A DNA stretch of 64,000 nucleotides from the NCBI RefSeq assembly GCF_900172355.1, contig NZ_FWFZ01000011.1, forward strand, positions 91,167-155,166, read 5' to 3'. Position numbers and translations under genes: made by a program. Source of the DNA: Roseisalinus antarcticus (GTDB lineage: Bacteria > Pseudomonadota > Alphaproteobacteria > Rhodobacterales > Rhodobacteraceae). Shown here piece by piece: positions 1-8,368 of this stretch. The notes under the pieces were generated by a model. It saw only the letters and a program-made list of their open reading frames with translations. It was not told where the DNA came from and ran no database searches. Within the stretch, counting starts at the first letter, position 1, and the number at the start of each line of letters is the position of its first letter.

Positions 1-442
1 GGCCGAAGGCATAGATCACCGCGTTGCCGATCAGCAGAGCGCCGACCATGCCGGTGACGCTCCGGTCCCAGCCCCGGCGCGCAAGCACGCCCATCACGCC
101 CGCCGCGACCGCGAACCCGACCAGGTAGCCGCCCGTGGCCCCCATCATGTAGGTCAGCCCGGCGCCCTCACCGGTGAAGACCTGAAAACCGAGCGCACCC
201 AGCGCGAGATAGACGGCAATCGTCGCAAAGCCGAGGCCCGCACCATAGGTCGCCCCGATCGTCAGCACCGCGAAGGTCTGCATCGTGATCGGCACCGGCC
301 ACATGGGCACCCGGATATTCGCCGCAACCACCATCGCGGCCACGCCGAGGGCCACCAGAATCACCTGCTTGGCCACGCGGCCCATGCCCTCGCCGGGGCC
401 GATGGCCTCGCTCAGGACCTTGTCTGTCATCGTCAGAGCCAT
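1..442 (-). CDS. bioY: BioY-type biotin transporter S component, partial
   Basis: This is the first 147 codons of a hydrophobic protein; its 3' end lies outside the window. The start is ATG at 442 (MALTMTDKVLSEAIG) behind a GGGAG-like site; a second ATG at 430 is possible. The stretch IRVPMWPVPITMQTFAVL and the later glycine-rich helices (GATGGYLVGF) are typical of BioY. BioY is the substrate-binding membrane subunit of the ECF biotin transporter and can work alone or with BioM/BioN. No bioM or bioN is visible. Family assignment comes from sequence pattern only. Confidence 0.85.
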   Translation of the reverse strand, partial: MALTMTDKVLSEAIGPGEGMGRVAKQVILVALGVAAMVVAANIRVPMWPVPITMQTFAVLTIGATYGAGLGFATIAVYLALGALGFQVFTGEGAGLTYMMGATGGYLVGFAVAAGVMGVLARRGWDRSVTGMVGALLIGNAVIYAFG

Positions 443-515
443 GTCGCGCTCCCTTGTCATGAAACCTGTCTTCCGTTCTGACGCATGGTCCGGGATCAGA
501 CAAGGCCCGAGAGCG

Positions 516-932
516 CTAGCGGCGGCGGTAACGGGTGCGGCTGAGATAGTCCTTGGCCGGGCCCTTGACGCGCCAGGCCGCCTCCCATGCGCTCGGCAGA
601 TCGAAGCGATAGGTGACATCGTAGCGGTCGGGCGGGCAATCGTGCCGGCTCTTGGCGCGTCCGGCCTGCACGAGGTCGAACCGGTGGAAGAAGCGGCCGT
701 CGGCATAAAAGACGTCGATCGCCGGCCCGAAAGCCCGCCAGAGATAGCGCCGCGAGGCCGTGAGCCCGCCCCACTTCGCCTCGGTCCAGCGCCCCGATTC
801 CTCGAGCGCGAGCCCCTCGGCGTCGCGGCGAAAGGTCGCCTCCCCCTCGAAGGCCAGCCGGGACCGGTCGCGGAAATCCTGCACCTGGCGCGACAGCGCC
901 CACCGCCCCTCGAATTGCATCAAGCCGTCCAT
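516..932 (-). CDS. DUF6314 family protein
   Basis: A 138-residue soluble protein starting MDGLMQFEGRWALSRQV. The opening F-x-G-x-W-x-L-x-R, the central arginine-rich and FYADGRFFHRF segment, and the end CPPDRYDVTYRFDLP followed by WRVKGPAKDYLSRTRYRR match my recollection of the DUF6314 family, a small presumed beta-barrel with no known function. No signal peptide or membrane segment is present. It lies between bioY (same strand) and purB (divergent). An internal ATG at codon 5 is an alternative start. Confidence 0.72.
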   Translation of the reverse strand: MDGLMQFEGRWALSRQVQDFRDRSRLAFEGEATFRRDAEGLALEESGRWTEAKWGGLTASRRYLWRAFGPAIDVFYADGRFFHRFDLVQAGRAKSRHDCPPDRYDVTYRFDLPSAWEAAWRVKGPAKDYLSRTRYRRR

Positions 933-1064
933 CCCGTCCCGTTACCCCGGCGCGGGTGATGGCGCAAACGGACAGCGATCCGGTTCCGGACGCATGTCCG
1001 GCCGTCTTGTGGCCCGCCCCGCCCAAGGCTAGGACATCGGCGACCCGACCAGAGAGGCCCAGCC

Positions 1065-2375
1065 ATGATCCCCCGCTATTCCCGTCCCGAGATGACCGAG
1101 ATCTGGGAGCCCGCGACGAAGTTCCGCATCTGGTTCGAGATCGAGGCCCATGCCTGCGACGCCATGGCCGAGCTTGGCGTGATCCCCAAGGAAAACGCGG
1201 CCGCCGTCTGGAAGGCGCAGGACGTCAGCTTCGATGTCGACCGCATCGACGCCATCGAGGCCGTGACCAAGCATGACGTCATCGCCTTCCTGACCCATCT
1301 CGCCGAGATCGTCGGCGCGAACGAAGCGCGTTTTGTCCATCAGGGCATGACCTCGTCGGATGTTCTGGACACCACGCTGAACATCCAGCTCTGCCGCGCC
1401 GCCGACATCCTGCTTGCGGACATGGACCGGTTGCTGGCCGCGCTGAAGGCTCGGGCGCTGGAGCACAAGGACACGGTGCGAATCGGCCGCTCCCATGGGA
1501 TCCATGCGGAACCGACCACCATGGGCCTCACGTTCGCGCGGTTCTACGCCGAGATGGACCGCAACCGGAATCGCCTGGAAAAGGCCCGCTGGGAGGTCGC
1601 GACCGGCGCGATCTCGGGCGCGGTCGGCACCTTCGCCAATATCGACCCGGCCGTGGAAGAGCATGTCTGCGCCCAGCTCGGCCTGCGGCCGGAGCCGATC
1701 TCGACCCAGGTCATCCCCCGCGACCGGCACGCGATGTTCTTCGCCACGCTGGGTGTCGTCGCCTCCTCGATCGAGAACATCGCCACCGAGATCCGCCACA
1801 TGCAGCGCACCGAGGTGCTGGAGGCCGAGGAGTTCTTCTCGGCCGGGCAAAAGGGCTCTTCGGCGATGCCGCACAAGCGCAACCCGGTGCTGACCGAGAA
1901 CCTCACAGGTCTTGCGCGGCTCGTGCGGTCGGCGGTGGTGCCGGCGCTCGAGAACGTGGCCCTCTGGCACGAGCGCGACATCTCGCACAGTTCGGTGGAG
2001 CGCGGGATCGGCCCGGATGCCACCATCCATCTGGATTTCGCCCTGACCCGTCTGGCCGGCGTCGTCGAAAAGCTGGTGATCTACCCCGAGACCATGCTCG
2101 CCAACATGAACAAGTTCCGCGGGCTGGTGATGTCGCAGCGCGTGCTTCTGGCGCTGACCCAGGCCGGTGTCAGCCGCGAGGACTCCTACCGGCTGGTGCA
2201 GCGCAACGCGATGAAGGTCTGGGAAGAGGGCAAGGATTTCCGCACCGAGCTTCTGGCCGATGCCGAGGTTCGCGCCGCCCTGTCGGAGGACGAGATCAAC
2301 GAGAAGTTCGATCTGGGCTACCACACCAAGCATGTGGATACGATCTTTGCGCGGGTCTTTGGTCAGCCGGCCTGA
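1065..2375 (+). CDS. purB: Adenylosuccinate lyase
   Basis: This 436-residue enzyme of the fumarase/aspartase superfamily cleaves SAICAR to AICAR and adenylosuccinate to AMP, releasing fumarate, in cytoplasmic purine synthesis. The superfamily signature SSAMPHKRNP is at residues 265-274, and the TSSDVLDT and RSHGIHAEPTT segments that build the active site are intact. Length is normal for the family. ATG 1065 follows an AGAGAGG ribosome site. A strong hairpin just after the stop separates it from the convergent luxI. Confidence 0.97.
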   Translation: MIPRYSRPEMTEIWEPATKFRIWFEIEAHACDAMAELGVIPKENAAAVWKAQDVSFDVDRIDAIEAVTKHDVIAFLTHLAEIVGANEARFVHQGMTSSDVLDTTLNIQLCRAADILLADMDRLLAALKARALEHKDTVRIGRSHGIHAEPTTMGLTFARFYAEMDRNRNRLEKARWEVATGAISGAVGTFANIDPAVEEHVCAQLGLRPEPISTQVIPRDRHAMFFATLGVVASSIENIATEIRHMQRTEVLEAEEFFSAGQKGSSAMPHKRNPVLTENLTGLARLVRSAVVPALENVALWHERDISHSSVERGIGPDATIHLDFALTRLAGVVEKLVIYPETMLANMNKFRGLVMSQRVLLALTQAGVSREDSYRLVQRNAMKVWEEGKDFRTELLADAEVRAALSEDEINEKFDLGYHTKHVDTIFARVFGQPA

Positions 2376-2391
2376 GGCGGGCTGAAGCGAT

Positions 2392-2422
2392 GAAGGGCCG
2401 TCGGGCAGCTTGACGGCCCTTC
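2392..2422. terminator. Bidirectional hairpin terminator between purB and luxI
   Basis: A perfect 11-bp stem (GAAGGGCCGTC at 2392-2402 pairing with 2412-2422) with a 9-nt loop lies 16 bp after purB and 19 bp after the luxI stop. The T-tract on either side is weak, so its use as a terminator is inferred from position and stem strength. Confidence 0.6.
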
Positions 2423-2441
2423 CGATGTTTGCATCCGGTCC

Positions 2442-3119
2442 TCAGGTCGAGGCGGCGTGAAGCAGACGGGGCTGCATCTGGCGCACCGGACCGGCGGCCT
2501 GCGGCACCACATTCGGGGCAACCCGGCGATCGAGGCGCACGGCGGGGATCTTCATCACGGCGTATTTGTGACCGTCGTCGGCGTTGACATAGGGCCTGGA
2601 CATCAGGCTCGCGTCGAAGCCGAGCGATTTCAGCGCCCGCAGCAGCCAGAGGTTGGACAGCGACATCAATTCGGTCGCGCCCTGCTCTTCGGCCACGTCG
2701 ACCAGGCCACGACAGATCAGGTCGAGGCAGTCGATCCTGGCCTTCATACCCCTCATATCCGGTGAGATGACAAGCCGGGTGCATTCCCACATGCTTTTCG
2801 AGACGATCTGGCCGTTCAGCAAGTCGGCGGGAATTCCCGAGATCTGGCCAGCCTGGGCGTCGCGCAGCATGTATGTGGTCTCTCCCCACCGTGCCGTGGT
2901 GGGCAGCGCCCGAGCCCCGGCGAGGACCTGGCCCTCGTCACCGATCACGAGCGAGTAGCGTGCCTTCGGGTTGTCATACTGGTCCATCTCGACCTGGTCG
3001 TCGTGGGGAATCGCCCACCCCAGGCTGTCGACGAAGAAGCGCTTCCGCAGCGCGAGGTACTCATAGTAGGCGTTCCCGTATTCGTGGAGGTCGCGCAGTC
3101 CAAATGTAACGTAATGCAT
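2442..3119 (-). CDS. luxI: Acyl-homoserine-lactone synthase, LuxI family
   Basis: A 225-residue autoinducer synthase that makes N-acyl homoserine lactone from S-adenosylmethionine and an acyl carrier. Family-conserved residues are visible: R25 and F28/F29 and W35 in the N-terminal loop, D46 and D49 in EMDQYD, R70 in GARALP, and E112 and R115 in WECTRLV. The start is ATG 3119, behind AAGGGA at a good distance; the open frame runs up to 3215 but that extension lacks a ribosome site and family similarity. It lies downstream of luxR on the same strand with a 257-bp gap. The generic symbol is used because the exact ortholog cannot be decided. Confidence 0.93.
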   Translation of the reverse strand: MHYVTFGLRDLHEYGNAYYEYLALRKRFFVDSLGWAIPHDDQVEMDQYDNPKARYSLVIGDEGQVLAGARALPTTARWGETTYMLRDAQAGQISGIPADLLNGQIVSKSMWECTRLVISPDMRGMKARIDCLDLICRGLVDVAEEQGATELMSLSNLWLLRALKSLGFDASLMSRPYVNADDGHKYAVMKIPAVRLDRRVAPNVVPQAAGPVRQMQPRLLHAAST

Positions 3120-3177
3120 CGTGTTCCCTTCGACGCCCGAGGGCGCCGTCCCATCTCTTTTCAGTTTCTGCTTTCGG

Positions 3178-3207
3178 AACAATTGCCCCAGCAACGCGAC
3201 AATTGTT
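3178..3207. promoter_or_regulatory. Inverted repeat upstream of luxI
   Basis: AACAATTG (3178-3185) and CAATTGTT (3200-3207) form perfect 8-bp arms separated by 14 bp, 58 bp upstream of the luxI start codon. The position suits a regulator site. The spacing is longer than that of a canonical 18-20 bp lux box, so the binding protein is unknown. Confidence 0.4.
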
Positions 3208-3376
3208 GTGCTCAAACTCGCCTGAAACCCCTAATGAAGCGTTAACCGTTAAGACGTTGTGAAGGTTTTTCTGTGTCACTGAAGGGATGGGCGCGAAAAA
3301 AGTGATTCTCCGTGGCCCCGAAAGGGCACGGTCGGCAGGTCGGAACGGGGCGGAATGGCCGCGGCGGCGGCGGTGG

Positions 3377-3991
3377 TCAGATCAGGCCGTAATCGGCGGC
3401 GAGCGCCGCCGCATGGGCGCCGGTCTGGGCGCCGAGTTTTTTCTTGGCGTTCTTCAGGCGCTGCTTCACCGCCCCTTCAGAAACGCCGAGCTCATGGGCG
3501 ATCTGCTTGAGGCGGAGGCCGTCCTTGACCATGCGGAGCGCCTCGATCTCGGCGTTGGTGATGTTGCGCGGCGGTGCCTTCTCATGGTGACGTCGGGTCA
3601 CGTAGGCGGTCAGCAGGCGGATCTCCGGCTCGGTGAACTCCCGGTCGGCACGCGCGAAGCTGCCGAAAGAGCGCTGACCCTCTGGATTGTTGTCGAAGAC
3701 GCTGACCGCGAGGCCGAACCGCAGGCCGAAGGTTCGGGCCTGGGCGAGGACGCGATTGTGATCCTCCAGGTCGATATCCGACCAGCGCACCGCGCCGACG
3801 TTGGCATAGATCCAGCGGATCACGGGATCGCTCAACATGAACCTTTGCGTGGTATAATGTTCCACCCAGTCCGGCGGCAGATTGTTGATTTCTTCCATGG
3901 GGAAAGCAAAGCCGAGACGGAGCGCCAGGTAATGGCCCACCGGAGCGACGACCTTAACGTCATCAATGCCGATCTGTTTGCTCACATCCAT
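3377..3991 (-). CDS. luxR: LuxR-family autoinducer-binding transcriptional regulator
   Basis: A 204-residue regulator with the two expected domains. Residues about 20-135 form the autoinducer-binding domain, with the ligand-pocket pattern W42, Y46, D55-P56 and W70 seen in TraR and LuxR. Residues about 145-190 form the C-terminal helix-turn-helix (NAEIEALRMVKDGLRLKQIA, then HELGVSEGAVKQRLKNAKK). The start is ATG 3991; an in-frame TTG at 4003 is an alternative. It precedes luxI on the same strand and is divergent from the DNA-binding-less paralog at 4120, with a palindrome between them. It very likely responds to the LuxI product. Confidence 0.92.
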   Translation of the reverse strand: MDVSKQIGIDDVKVVAPVGHYLALRLGFAFPMEEINNLPPDWVEHYTTQRFMLSDPVIRWIYANVGAVRWSDIDLEDHNRVLAQARTFGLRFGLAVSVFDNNPEGQRSFGSFARADREFTEPEIRLLTAYVTRRHHEKAPPRNITNAEIEALRMVKDGLRLKQIAHELGVSEGAVKQRLKNAKKKLGAQTGAHAAALAADYGLI

Positions 3992-4071
3992 CTCTTTTGG
4001 CAAGTTTCAGACTGTTTTTACTTTTCTGCCACTGGGACGCGGAAGTATGATTGGCTGGGGGCGCTGCCGTA

Positions 4072-4095
4072 AGATATGGCAATATTGCCATCTCT
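4072..4095. promoter_or_regulatory. Palindromic operator between luxR and its truncated paralog
   Basis: ATGGCAATATTGCCAT (4076-4091) is a perfect 16-bp palindrome. AGA at 4072-4074 and TCT at 4093-4095 extend it to 24 bp with one mismatched pair. It sits in the divergent promoter region, 80 bp from the luxR ATG and 28 bp before the start of the rightward gene. The TGGCAA half-site recurs at 4095-4100 and at 3998-4003. This is a plausible LuxR binding site by inference. Confidence 0.55.
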
Positions 4096-4119
4096 GGCAA
4101 CACCATAGGAGTTTCTGAC

Positions 4120-4632
4120 TTGCCCAGTGAGTTGTCTATCATGATCGAGCAGGATCTTGCGCGTCTCGAGTCCGTCAGCCCGTCGGGTTTTGCACTGGCG
4201 TTCCATATTCGCTTCACCACGCCTGCCTTTCTGTTCCAGACCTACGACCGGGCCTGGCTGGATATCTACTCCCAGGAAGGCCTGGTCATGAGCGATCCGA
4301 TCGTGGGATTCGGCTTCTCTCATGACGGCACCGGCTGGGTCCGATGGTCGGATCTTGCGGACAGCGATCCGGCCGGAGTCCTTGCCCGCAGTGCCGAGTA
4401 CGGTTTGCGCTTTGGCGTGGCCGTTGTCATCGACGATGGCGGCAGTCGGTCCGTGGCCGGACATGCCCGACACGATCGGGAATATACTGACGACGAAATT
4501 GGGCAAATTGTTGAAATTGTCACGCGGTTGCACAGAAATACGCAAAGCGACCAGGATCTGTCCAGTGACGCGCTCGCCGAACTGAAGCGGATGTCCGTGA
4601 TTCTGACCCATCCGGACCGCAAATCCGATTGA
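4120..4632 (+). CDS. LuxR-like autoinducer-binding protein without HTH domain
   Basis: A 170-residue protein made only of an autoinducer-binding domain. It is clearly a paralog of the neighbouring LuxR: DP-I/V, VRWSD, GLRFG-x-AV, H/R-DRE-T/Y-x-x-E-I and V-T-R-x-H line up between the two. Pocket residues W46, Y50, D59-P60 and W76 are kept. The protein stops at ILTHPDRKSD, just after a segment resembling the first HTH helix of LuxR, so it cannot bind DNA in the usual way. The start chosen is TTG 4120 with AGGAG at 4107-4111; ATG 4141 is the alternative, and the frame is open from 4051. Such proteins can act as dimerisation antagonists (TrlR versus TraR) or as ligand sinks. Confidence 0.8.
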   Translation: MPSELSIMIEQDLARLESVSPSGFALAFHIRFTTPAFLFQTYDRAWLDIYSQEGLVMSDPIVGFGFSHDGTGWVRWSDLADSDPAGVLARSAEYGLRFGVAVVIDDGGSRSVAGHARHDREYTDDEIGQIVEIVTRLHRNTQSDQDLSSDALAELKRMSVILTHPDRKSD

Positions 4633-4683
4633 CGTTGGGTCACCCTGCGCTACCCTCTTCGCATTCATATGGAGGAAATGACC

Positions 4684-4839
4684 ATGAAGACCGCACTGAC
4701 CGTCCTCATTCTCACGCTCCTGCCCGGCCTGGCGGCCGCGCAATGCTTCGGCGATCATTCGCAACAGGCGATGAGCTGCGCCGACGGCATGCAATACGAC
4801 GCCGAGGCCGGAACCTGCACGCCAATCGTCACCGGCTGA
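4684..4839 (+). CDS. Small secreted cysteine-containing protein
   Basis: A 51-residue protein, MKTALTVLILTLLPGLAAAQ followed by CFGDHSQQAMSCADGMQYD and an AEAGTCTPIVTG end. The first 19 residues are a clear signal peptide cut after AAA. The mature part is about 30 residues with three cysteines. The C-x-DG-x-x-Y/W-D-x-x-x-G-x-C pattern resembles the end of small chitin-binding (peritrophin-like) modules, but the match is too short to name a function. A strong GGAGGAA site at 4671-4677 supports the start. Similar short proteins in this bacterial family are sometimes mislabelled as adenylosuccinate lyase. Confidence 0.72.
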   Translation: MKTALTVLILTLLPGLAAAQCFGDHSQQAMSCADGMQYDAEAGTCTPIVTG

Positions 4840-4909
4840 AGGGAAACGCCCTGCATCTAACGGTTTCTTCACGCCTTTCCGTCTAACTGCACCGGCAGCT
4901 TGGTCGAAG

Positions 4910-5971
4910 GTGGCGATGCCGATGCAGTTGGTTGAAGGGACAGGGGCGACTCCTCCGTCCGCGTCAGACATACGGCGGCGCAAGGCCGCCATAATCGTTC
5001 AGATCGCGTTGTCCAAAGGGCAACGTCTGCCTCTCGAACGACTCCCCGAATCATCCCAGATCGCGCTGACCCGCGAGATTTCGCGCCTGCGCATGGTTGA
5101 TCGCGAAACACTGGAGCAGGTGGCCGAGGAATTCTCGGGCCTCCTGTCCCAGGTCGCGTTGTCCGCGCCCCCGAACATGGATGCGGTGCTGGAAATGCTG
5201 GACGGCCACATCAGCCCGACCGCCGCCGCCGTCCTGCGCGAGGAGAATGCCCGCCTCTCGGGCGCCGACCCCTGGCCCCGCGTTCTCGTGCTCTCGGCCG
5301 AGGAACTGCGCCCGATCATGGAGACGGAAAGCACCGAGGTCTGCGCAGTGGTGCTATCGAAGCTTCCCGTGTCCAAGGCCGCCAAACTCCTGGGCCTGTT
5401 GCCGGGCGAGCGGGCGCGGCGGATCACCTACGCGGTCTCCCGGACCCAGTCGGTGACGCCGGCGGCTGTGCACCGGATCGGGTCGGCGCTGGCCGAAACC
5501 TATGGCCGGGCCGCTCCGACCGCTTTTCCCGAAAAGGCCGGGCGGCGCCTGGGCGAGATCCTCAATTCCAGCCAGGCCGCGACCCGGGACGAGGTCCTCG
5601 AATCGCTCGAGCAGGAGGATCCGCAATTTGCCGAGGAGGTCCGCAAGGCGATCTTCACCTTCGCCGACCTGCCCAACCGGATCCACAAGGAAGACGTGGC
5701 CAAGATCATCCGGGTGGTGGACGGGGTCGATCTGACTGCGGCGCTTTCCTCGGCCATGGCCGCCGGCGGGGATGAGCAGCTCGCCGCCGATTATGTCCTG
5801 GACCACATCTCCCAGCGGATGGCGTCCCAGCTCCGCGACGAGATCGAAGAGCGCGGCCGGGTCAAGAACTCCGTGGCCGAGGCCGCCAAGAGCCGCATGA
5901 TCGCCGCCATCCGGGAGGCCGCGGACAGCGGGGAATTCTCACTCCTGTCCGACGACGACGAGGAGGACTGA
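4910..5971 (+). CDS. fliG: Flagellar motor switch protein FliG
   Basis: A 353-residue all-alpha protein. It carries repeated FliG-type helical units (MDAVLEMLDGHISPTAAAVL; EVCAVVLSKLPVSKAAKLLGLL) and the C-terminal torque domain (FTFADLPNRIHKEDVAKIIR followed by VDGVDLTAALSSA, then ISQRMASQLRDEIEERGRVK). FliG forms part of the cytoplasmic C-ring, couples to the MotAB stator and sets rotation direction. The end is acidic (DDDEED). No other flagellar gene is in the window. The frame starts at GTG 4910; ATG 4916 or 4922 are equally possible. Confidence 0.85.
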   Translation: MAMPMQLVEGTGATPPSASDIRRRKAAIIVQIALSKGQRLPLERLPESSQIALTREISRLRMVDRETLEQVAEEFSGLLSQVALSAPPNMDAVLEMLDGHISPTAAAVLREENARLSGADPWPRVLVLSAEELRPIMETESTEVCAVVLSKLPVSKAAKLLGLLPGERARRITYAVSRTQSVTPAAVHRIGSALAETYGRAAPTAFPEKAGRRLGEILNSSQAATRDEVLESLEQEDPQFAEEVRKAIFTFADLPNRIHKEDVAKIIRVVDGVDLTAALSSAMAAGGDEQLAADYVLDHISQRMASQLRDEIEERGRVKNSVAEAAKSRMIAAIREAADSGEFSLLSDDDEED

Positions 5972-6623
5972 CACCGCGGCCCACGGCGGGTGCGCGGGGG
6001 TCGGCAATCCTTGCCGGTGCCGTGGACATGGGCCAGGCCGGTCCGCCAGGAACGCCGCAGGCGGAGCGGCGGCACAGGCACCGCAGGCAAGGCCCCGGCG
6101 TCCGGGCGGTTCGCGGGGGCTCAAGCACCAGGCCGGGCGCGATGCCGGAATCGCGCCTCGACACCCGTTGGACATGGCACGACGCCCTTCTCAAGGGCCC
6201 GCTTCTCGGCACCGGCACACCACCCAGCGAAGACGGTGCGATCCGCCTTGGACGACGTGCGAGGCCCCGCCGGTTGGGCCCTGCTCGGCGCTCCTTTCGA
6301 TCAAGAAGCGCCAACCGGCCAGTGCCGGCCCGCGTCTTGCGACTGAACGGCGCCAACCGGGCAGATGGAACGGCCGCGACCGCAGCAGGTGCGCCAGCGC
6401 TCCCGAGGCCATCGGCAGCTCCCCGGCTCCGCATGACAACGCGAAACGGCGCTCGGCACCGGACAGAGGCGCTCACGATTCCGACCGTTTGCCCCCGTCG
6501 GCGGATCGTACGGGCCAGCCGAAACCCCAACAGGCCTGCACACCTTCGGACCCGGGAACGCGGGCCGGGACCGGCGCCCTCCGCTCTCTGGTCAAGTCGC
6601 GGGGGCTTGGCTATGCCGGTGCC
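5972..6623. other. 652-bp region without a supported gene
   Basis: Open frames exist in several directions because of the high GC content, but none has a ribosome site, a recognisable domain or a protein-like composition. A short motif, GCCGGTTGG or its reverse complement, recurs at about 6267-6275, 6311-6318 and 6352-6359. The stretch may hold a degraded gene or the promoter of the acyltransferase that follows. I see nothing else in it. Confidence 0.5.
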
Positions 6624-7547
6624 ATGATGCCGCCCCGCCCTTCCCTGCCGAAACGCCTGCTGGACAGACTGCGCTACATGGCCTTCCGCGCCTTGCTGGC
6701 GGGGCTCTCCGTGCTGCCGTTTTCCCCGCGTGTGCGGGCGTTTGGCTGGCTCACGGTGCATGTGATCGCGCCGCTGGCCGGGTATCGCCGGCGGGTCCGG
6801 CGCAATCTCTCCATGGTCTGGCCGGACATGGGCGGGGCCGAACGGCAGGCGCTCACCAGCCGGACGCTCGACAATTTCGGCCGAACGGTGATGGAGAACT
6901 TCTGCCACGCGGATCTTGGCCGTCACCTTCAGGGCACCGCGCTCGAGGGCGACGGCCTCGCCACGCTCGAGAAGGCAAGGCGCGACAAGCGCCCGGTGCT
7001 CTTCGTCTCGGCGCATTTCGGCAATCACGAGGTGCCCCGCCATCTGCTCGCCGCACAGGGCGACCGGATCGGCGGCATCTACCGGCCGTTCACGAATCCG
7101 CATTTCGACGACCATTACCGGCGGACGCTGGCCTCGGTCGGGGGCACGGTCTTTGTCCAGGGGCGCGAGGGCACGGTCGGCTTCGCCCGGTATCTGCAGG
7201 GCGGCGGCTGGGGGATCCTGTTCTACGACCTGCACCAGCCCCGCGGCGATGTCCTTGATTTCATGGGCCTGCCCGCCCGCACCGCGACCTCCGCGGCGAA
7301 GCTCGCGCTGAAATACGACGCCGCGCTGGTGCCCTGGTTCGGGATCCGCCAGCCCGACGGGCTCCGCTTCCGCGCGATCATCGAGGCGCCGATCCCGCCG
7401 GACGACCCGGTGACCATGACCCGCGTCCTGCACGCGCGGCTGGAGGCGCGAATCGCTGATCATCCCGAGCAATGGATGTGGGTGCACCGCCGCTGGAAGA
7501 GCCATGAAAAGGCGTTGCGGACGGGCGTGCCGTTGCTGCGCGACTAG
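6624..7547 (+). CDS. LpxL/HtrB-family lysophospholipid acyltransferase
   Basis: A 307-residue inner-membrane acyltransferase of the lipid A late-acyltransferase family, which transfers a secondary acyl chain to a Kdo-lipid A or similar acceptor. One hydrophobic segment lies near residues 15-35. The catalytic H-x4-E motif is H131-E136 (SAHFGNHE), followed by FTNPHFDD and the late QWMWVHRRWK typical of the family. The start is the first of two adjacent ATGs at 6624; the frame is open back to 6168, but that part has no family similarity. Its last 4 bp overlap the convergent DUF1223 gene. Confidence 0.86.
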   Translation: MMPPRPSLPKRLLDRLRYMAFRALLAGLSVLPFSPRVRAFGWLTVHVIAPLAGYRRRVRRNLSMVWPDMGGAERQALTSRTLDNFGRTVMENFCHADLGRHLQGTALEGDGLATLEKARRDKRPVLFVSAHFGNHEVPRHLLAAQGDRIGGIYRPFTNPHFDDHYRRTLASVGGTVFVQGREGTVGFARYLQGGGWGILFYDLHQPRGDVLDFMGLPARTATSAAKLALKYDAALVPWFGIRQPDGLRFRAIIEAPIPPDDPVTMTRVLHARLEARIADHPEQWMWVHRRWKSHEKALRTGVPLLRD

Positions 7548-8236
7548 TCCAGCGCGGCGGCGGCCAGGATCGCGCCGTGGCCCTCGCGCTGGACGATCAC
7601 CGCCAGCGGCTGGTCGCCGCGCGGCACGGTCAGCGAGAAGGTCCCCTGCCCGTCCCATTCGCCGACGACCTCCCAGGAGGTGACCACGTTGGCATAGACC
7701 AGCGTCCGCCCGGCATTCTCGCCCCGGTCGATCTCGACCGTACGCTCGGGCAGGTAGCGGACCAGCTGCACGATGCAATCGGCCCAGTCGCCTTCACCCT
7801 CGGCGGTGATCTCGACCTCGTCGCCGGTTGCCCGCAGACCCAGCGACACGCTGCGGGCCACCTCGGAATGGGCGCGGAGCAGATCGGCCACCTGCATCGG
7901 CCGGGTGCCCACGACCGGATCGACGCCACCGATGATCATCTGGGGGGTATAGACCATGCGCTCGCCCGCCGCGCGGGCATAGGCCTTCTGCCGCTCGGTG
8001 AAGGCGGGGCTCGCAAAGATGTCGGCCCAGCCGATGTAATCCCAGTAATCCACGTGCAGGGCCAGGGCGATCACGTCGTCGCGCTGCGCCAGGTCGCGCA
8101 GCATCGCATCCGCCGGCGGGCACGAGGAGCAGCCCTGCGACGTGAACAATTCCACGACCACCTTCGGCGTGTCGGCCAGCGCAGCACCGGCCCCCAGAGC
8201 AAGGCTCAGAACGGCCGCAGAAAGCGCATGTCGCAT
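7544..8236 (-). CDS. DUF1223 family secreted thioredoxin-fold protein
   Basis: A 230-residue exported protein: a signal peptide (about residues 1-21, ending AALA), then VVELFTSQGCSSCPPADAML with C36 and C39 in a C-x-x-C arrangement, HVDYWDYIGW, and YTPQMIIGG. These are the hallmarks of DUF1223, a thioredoxin-like periplasmic family without a settled function. It is divergent from acnA across a 230-bp promoter region. Confidence 0.88.
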   Translation of the reverse strand: MRHALSAAVLSLALGAGAALADTPKVVVELFTSQGCSSCPPADAMLRDLAQRDDVIALALHVDYWDYIGWADIFASPAFTERQKAYARAAGERMVYTPQMIIGGVDPVVGTRPMQVADLLRAHSEVARSVSLGLRATGDEVEITAEGEGDWADCIVQLVRYLPERTVEIDRGENAGRTLVYANVVTSWEVVGEWDGQGTFSLTVPRGDQPLAVIVQREGHGAILAAAALD

Positions 8237-8368
8237 GACATCCTCGTTTGTTGCTTGCCAATCGATCTATCTCACTGCCGCGACGCCCGCCAATCAAGGA
8301 TGCGGGAGAAGATGTGACAGCGGCGCAATTATCACGCATTGTGCCACGGACGGCGCGGCCAATCGCCG

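Noticed and set aside
3120..3215. Longer luxI start at 3215
   Set aside because: The extra 32 residues contain the promoter-like inverted repeat and lack similarity to LuxI; ATG 3119 has a ribosome site.
6022..6627. A plus-strand frame of 201 codons before the acyltransferase
   Set aside because: Arginine/proline-rich, no ribosome site and no similarity; treated as non-coding.
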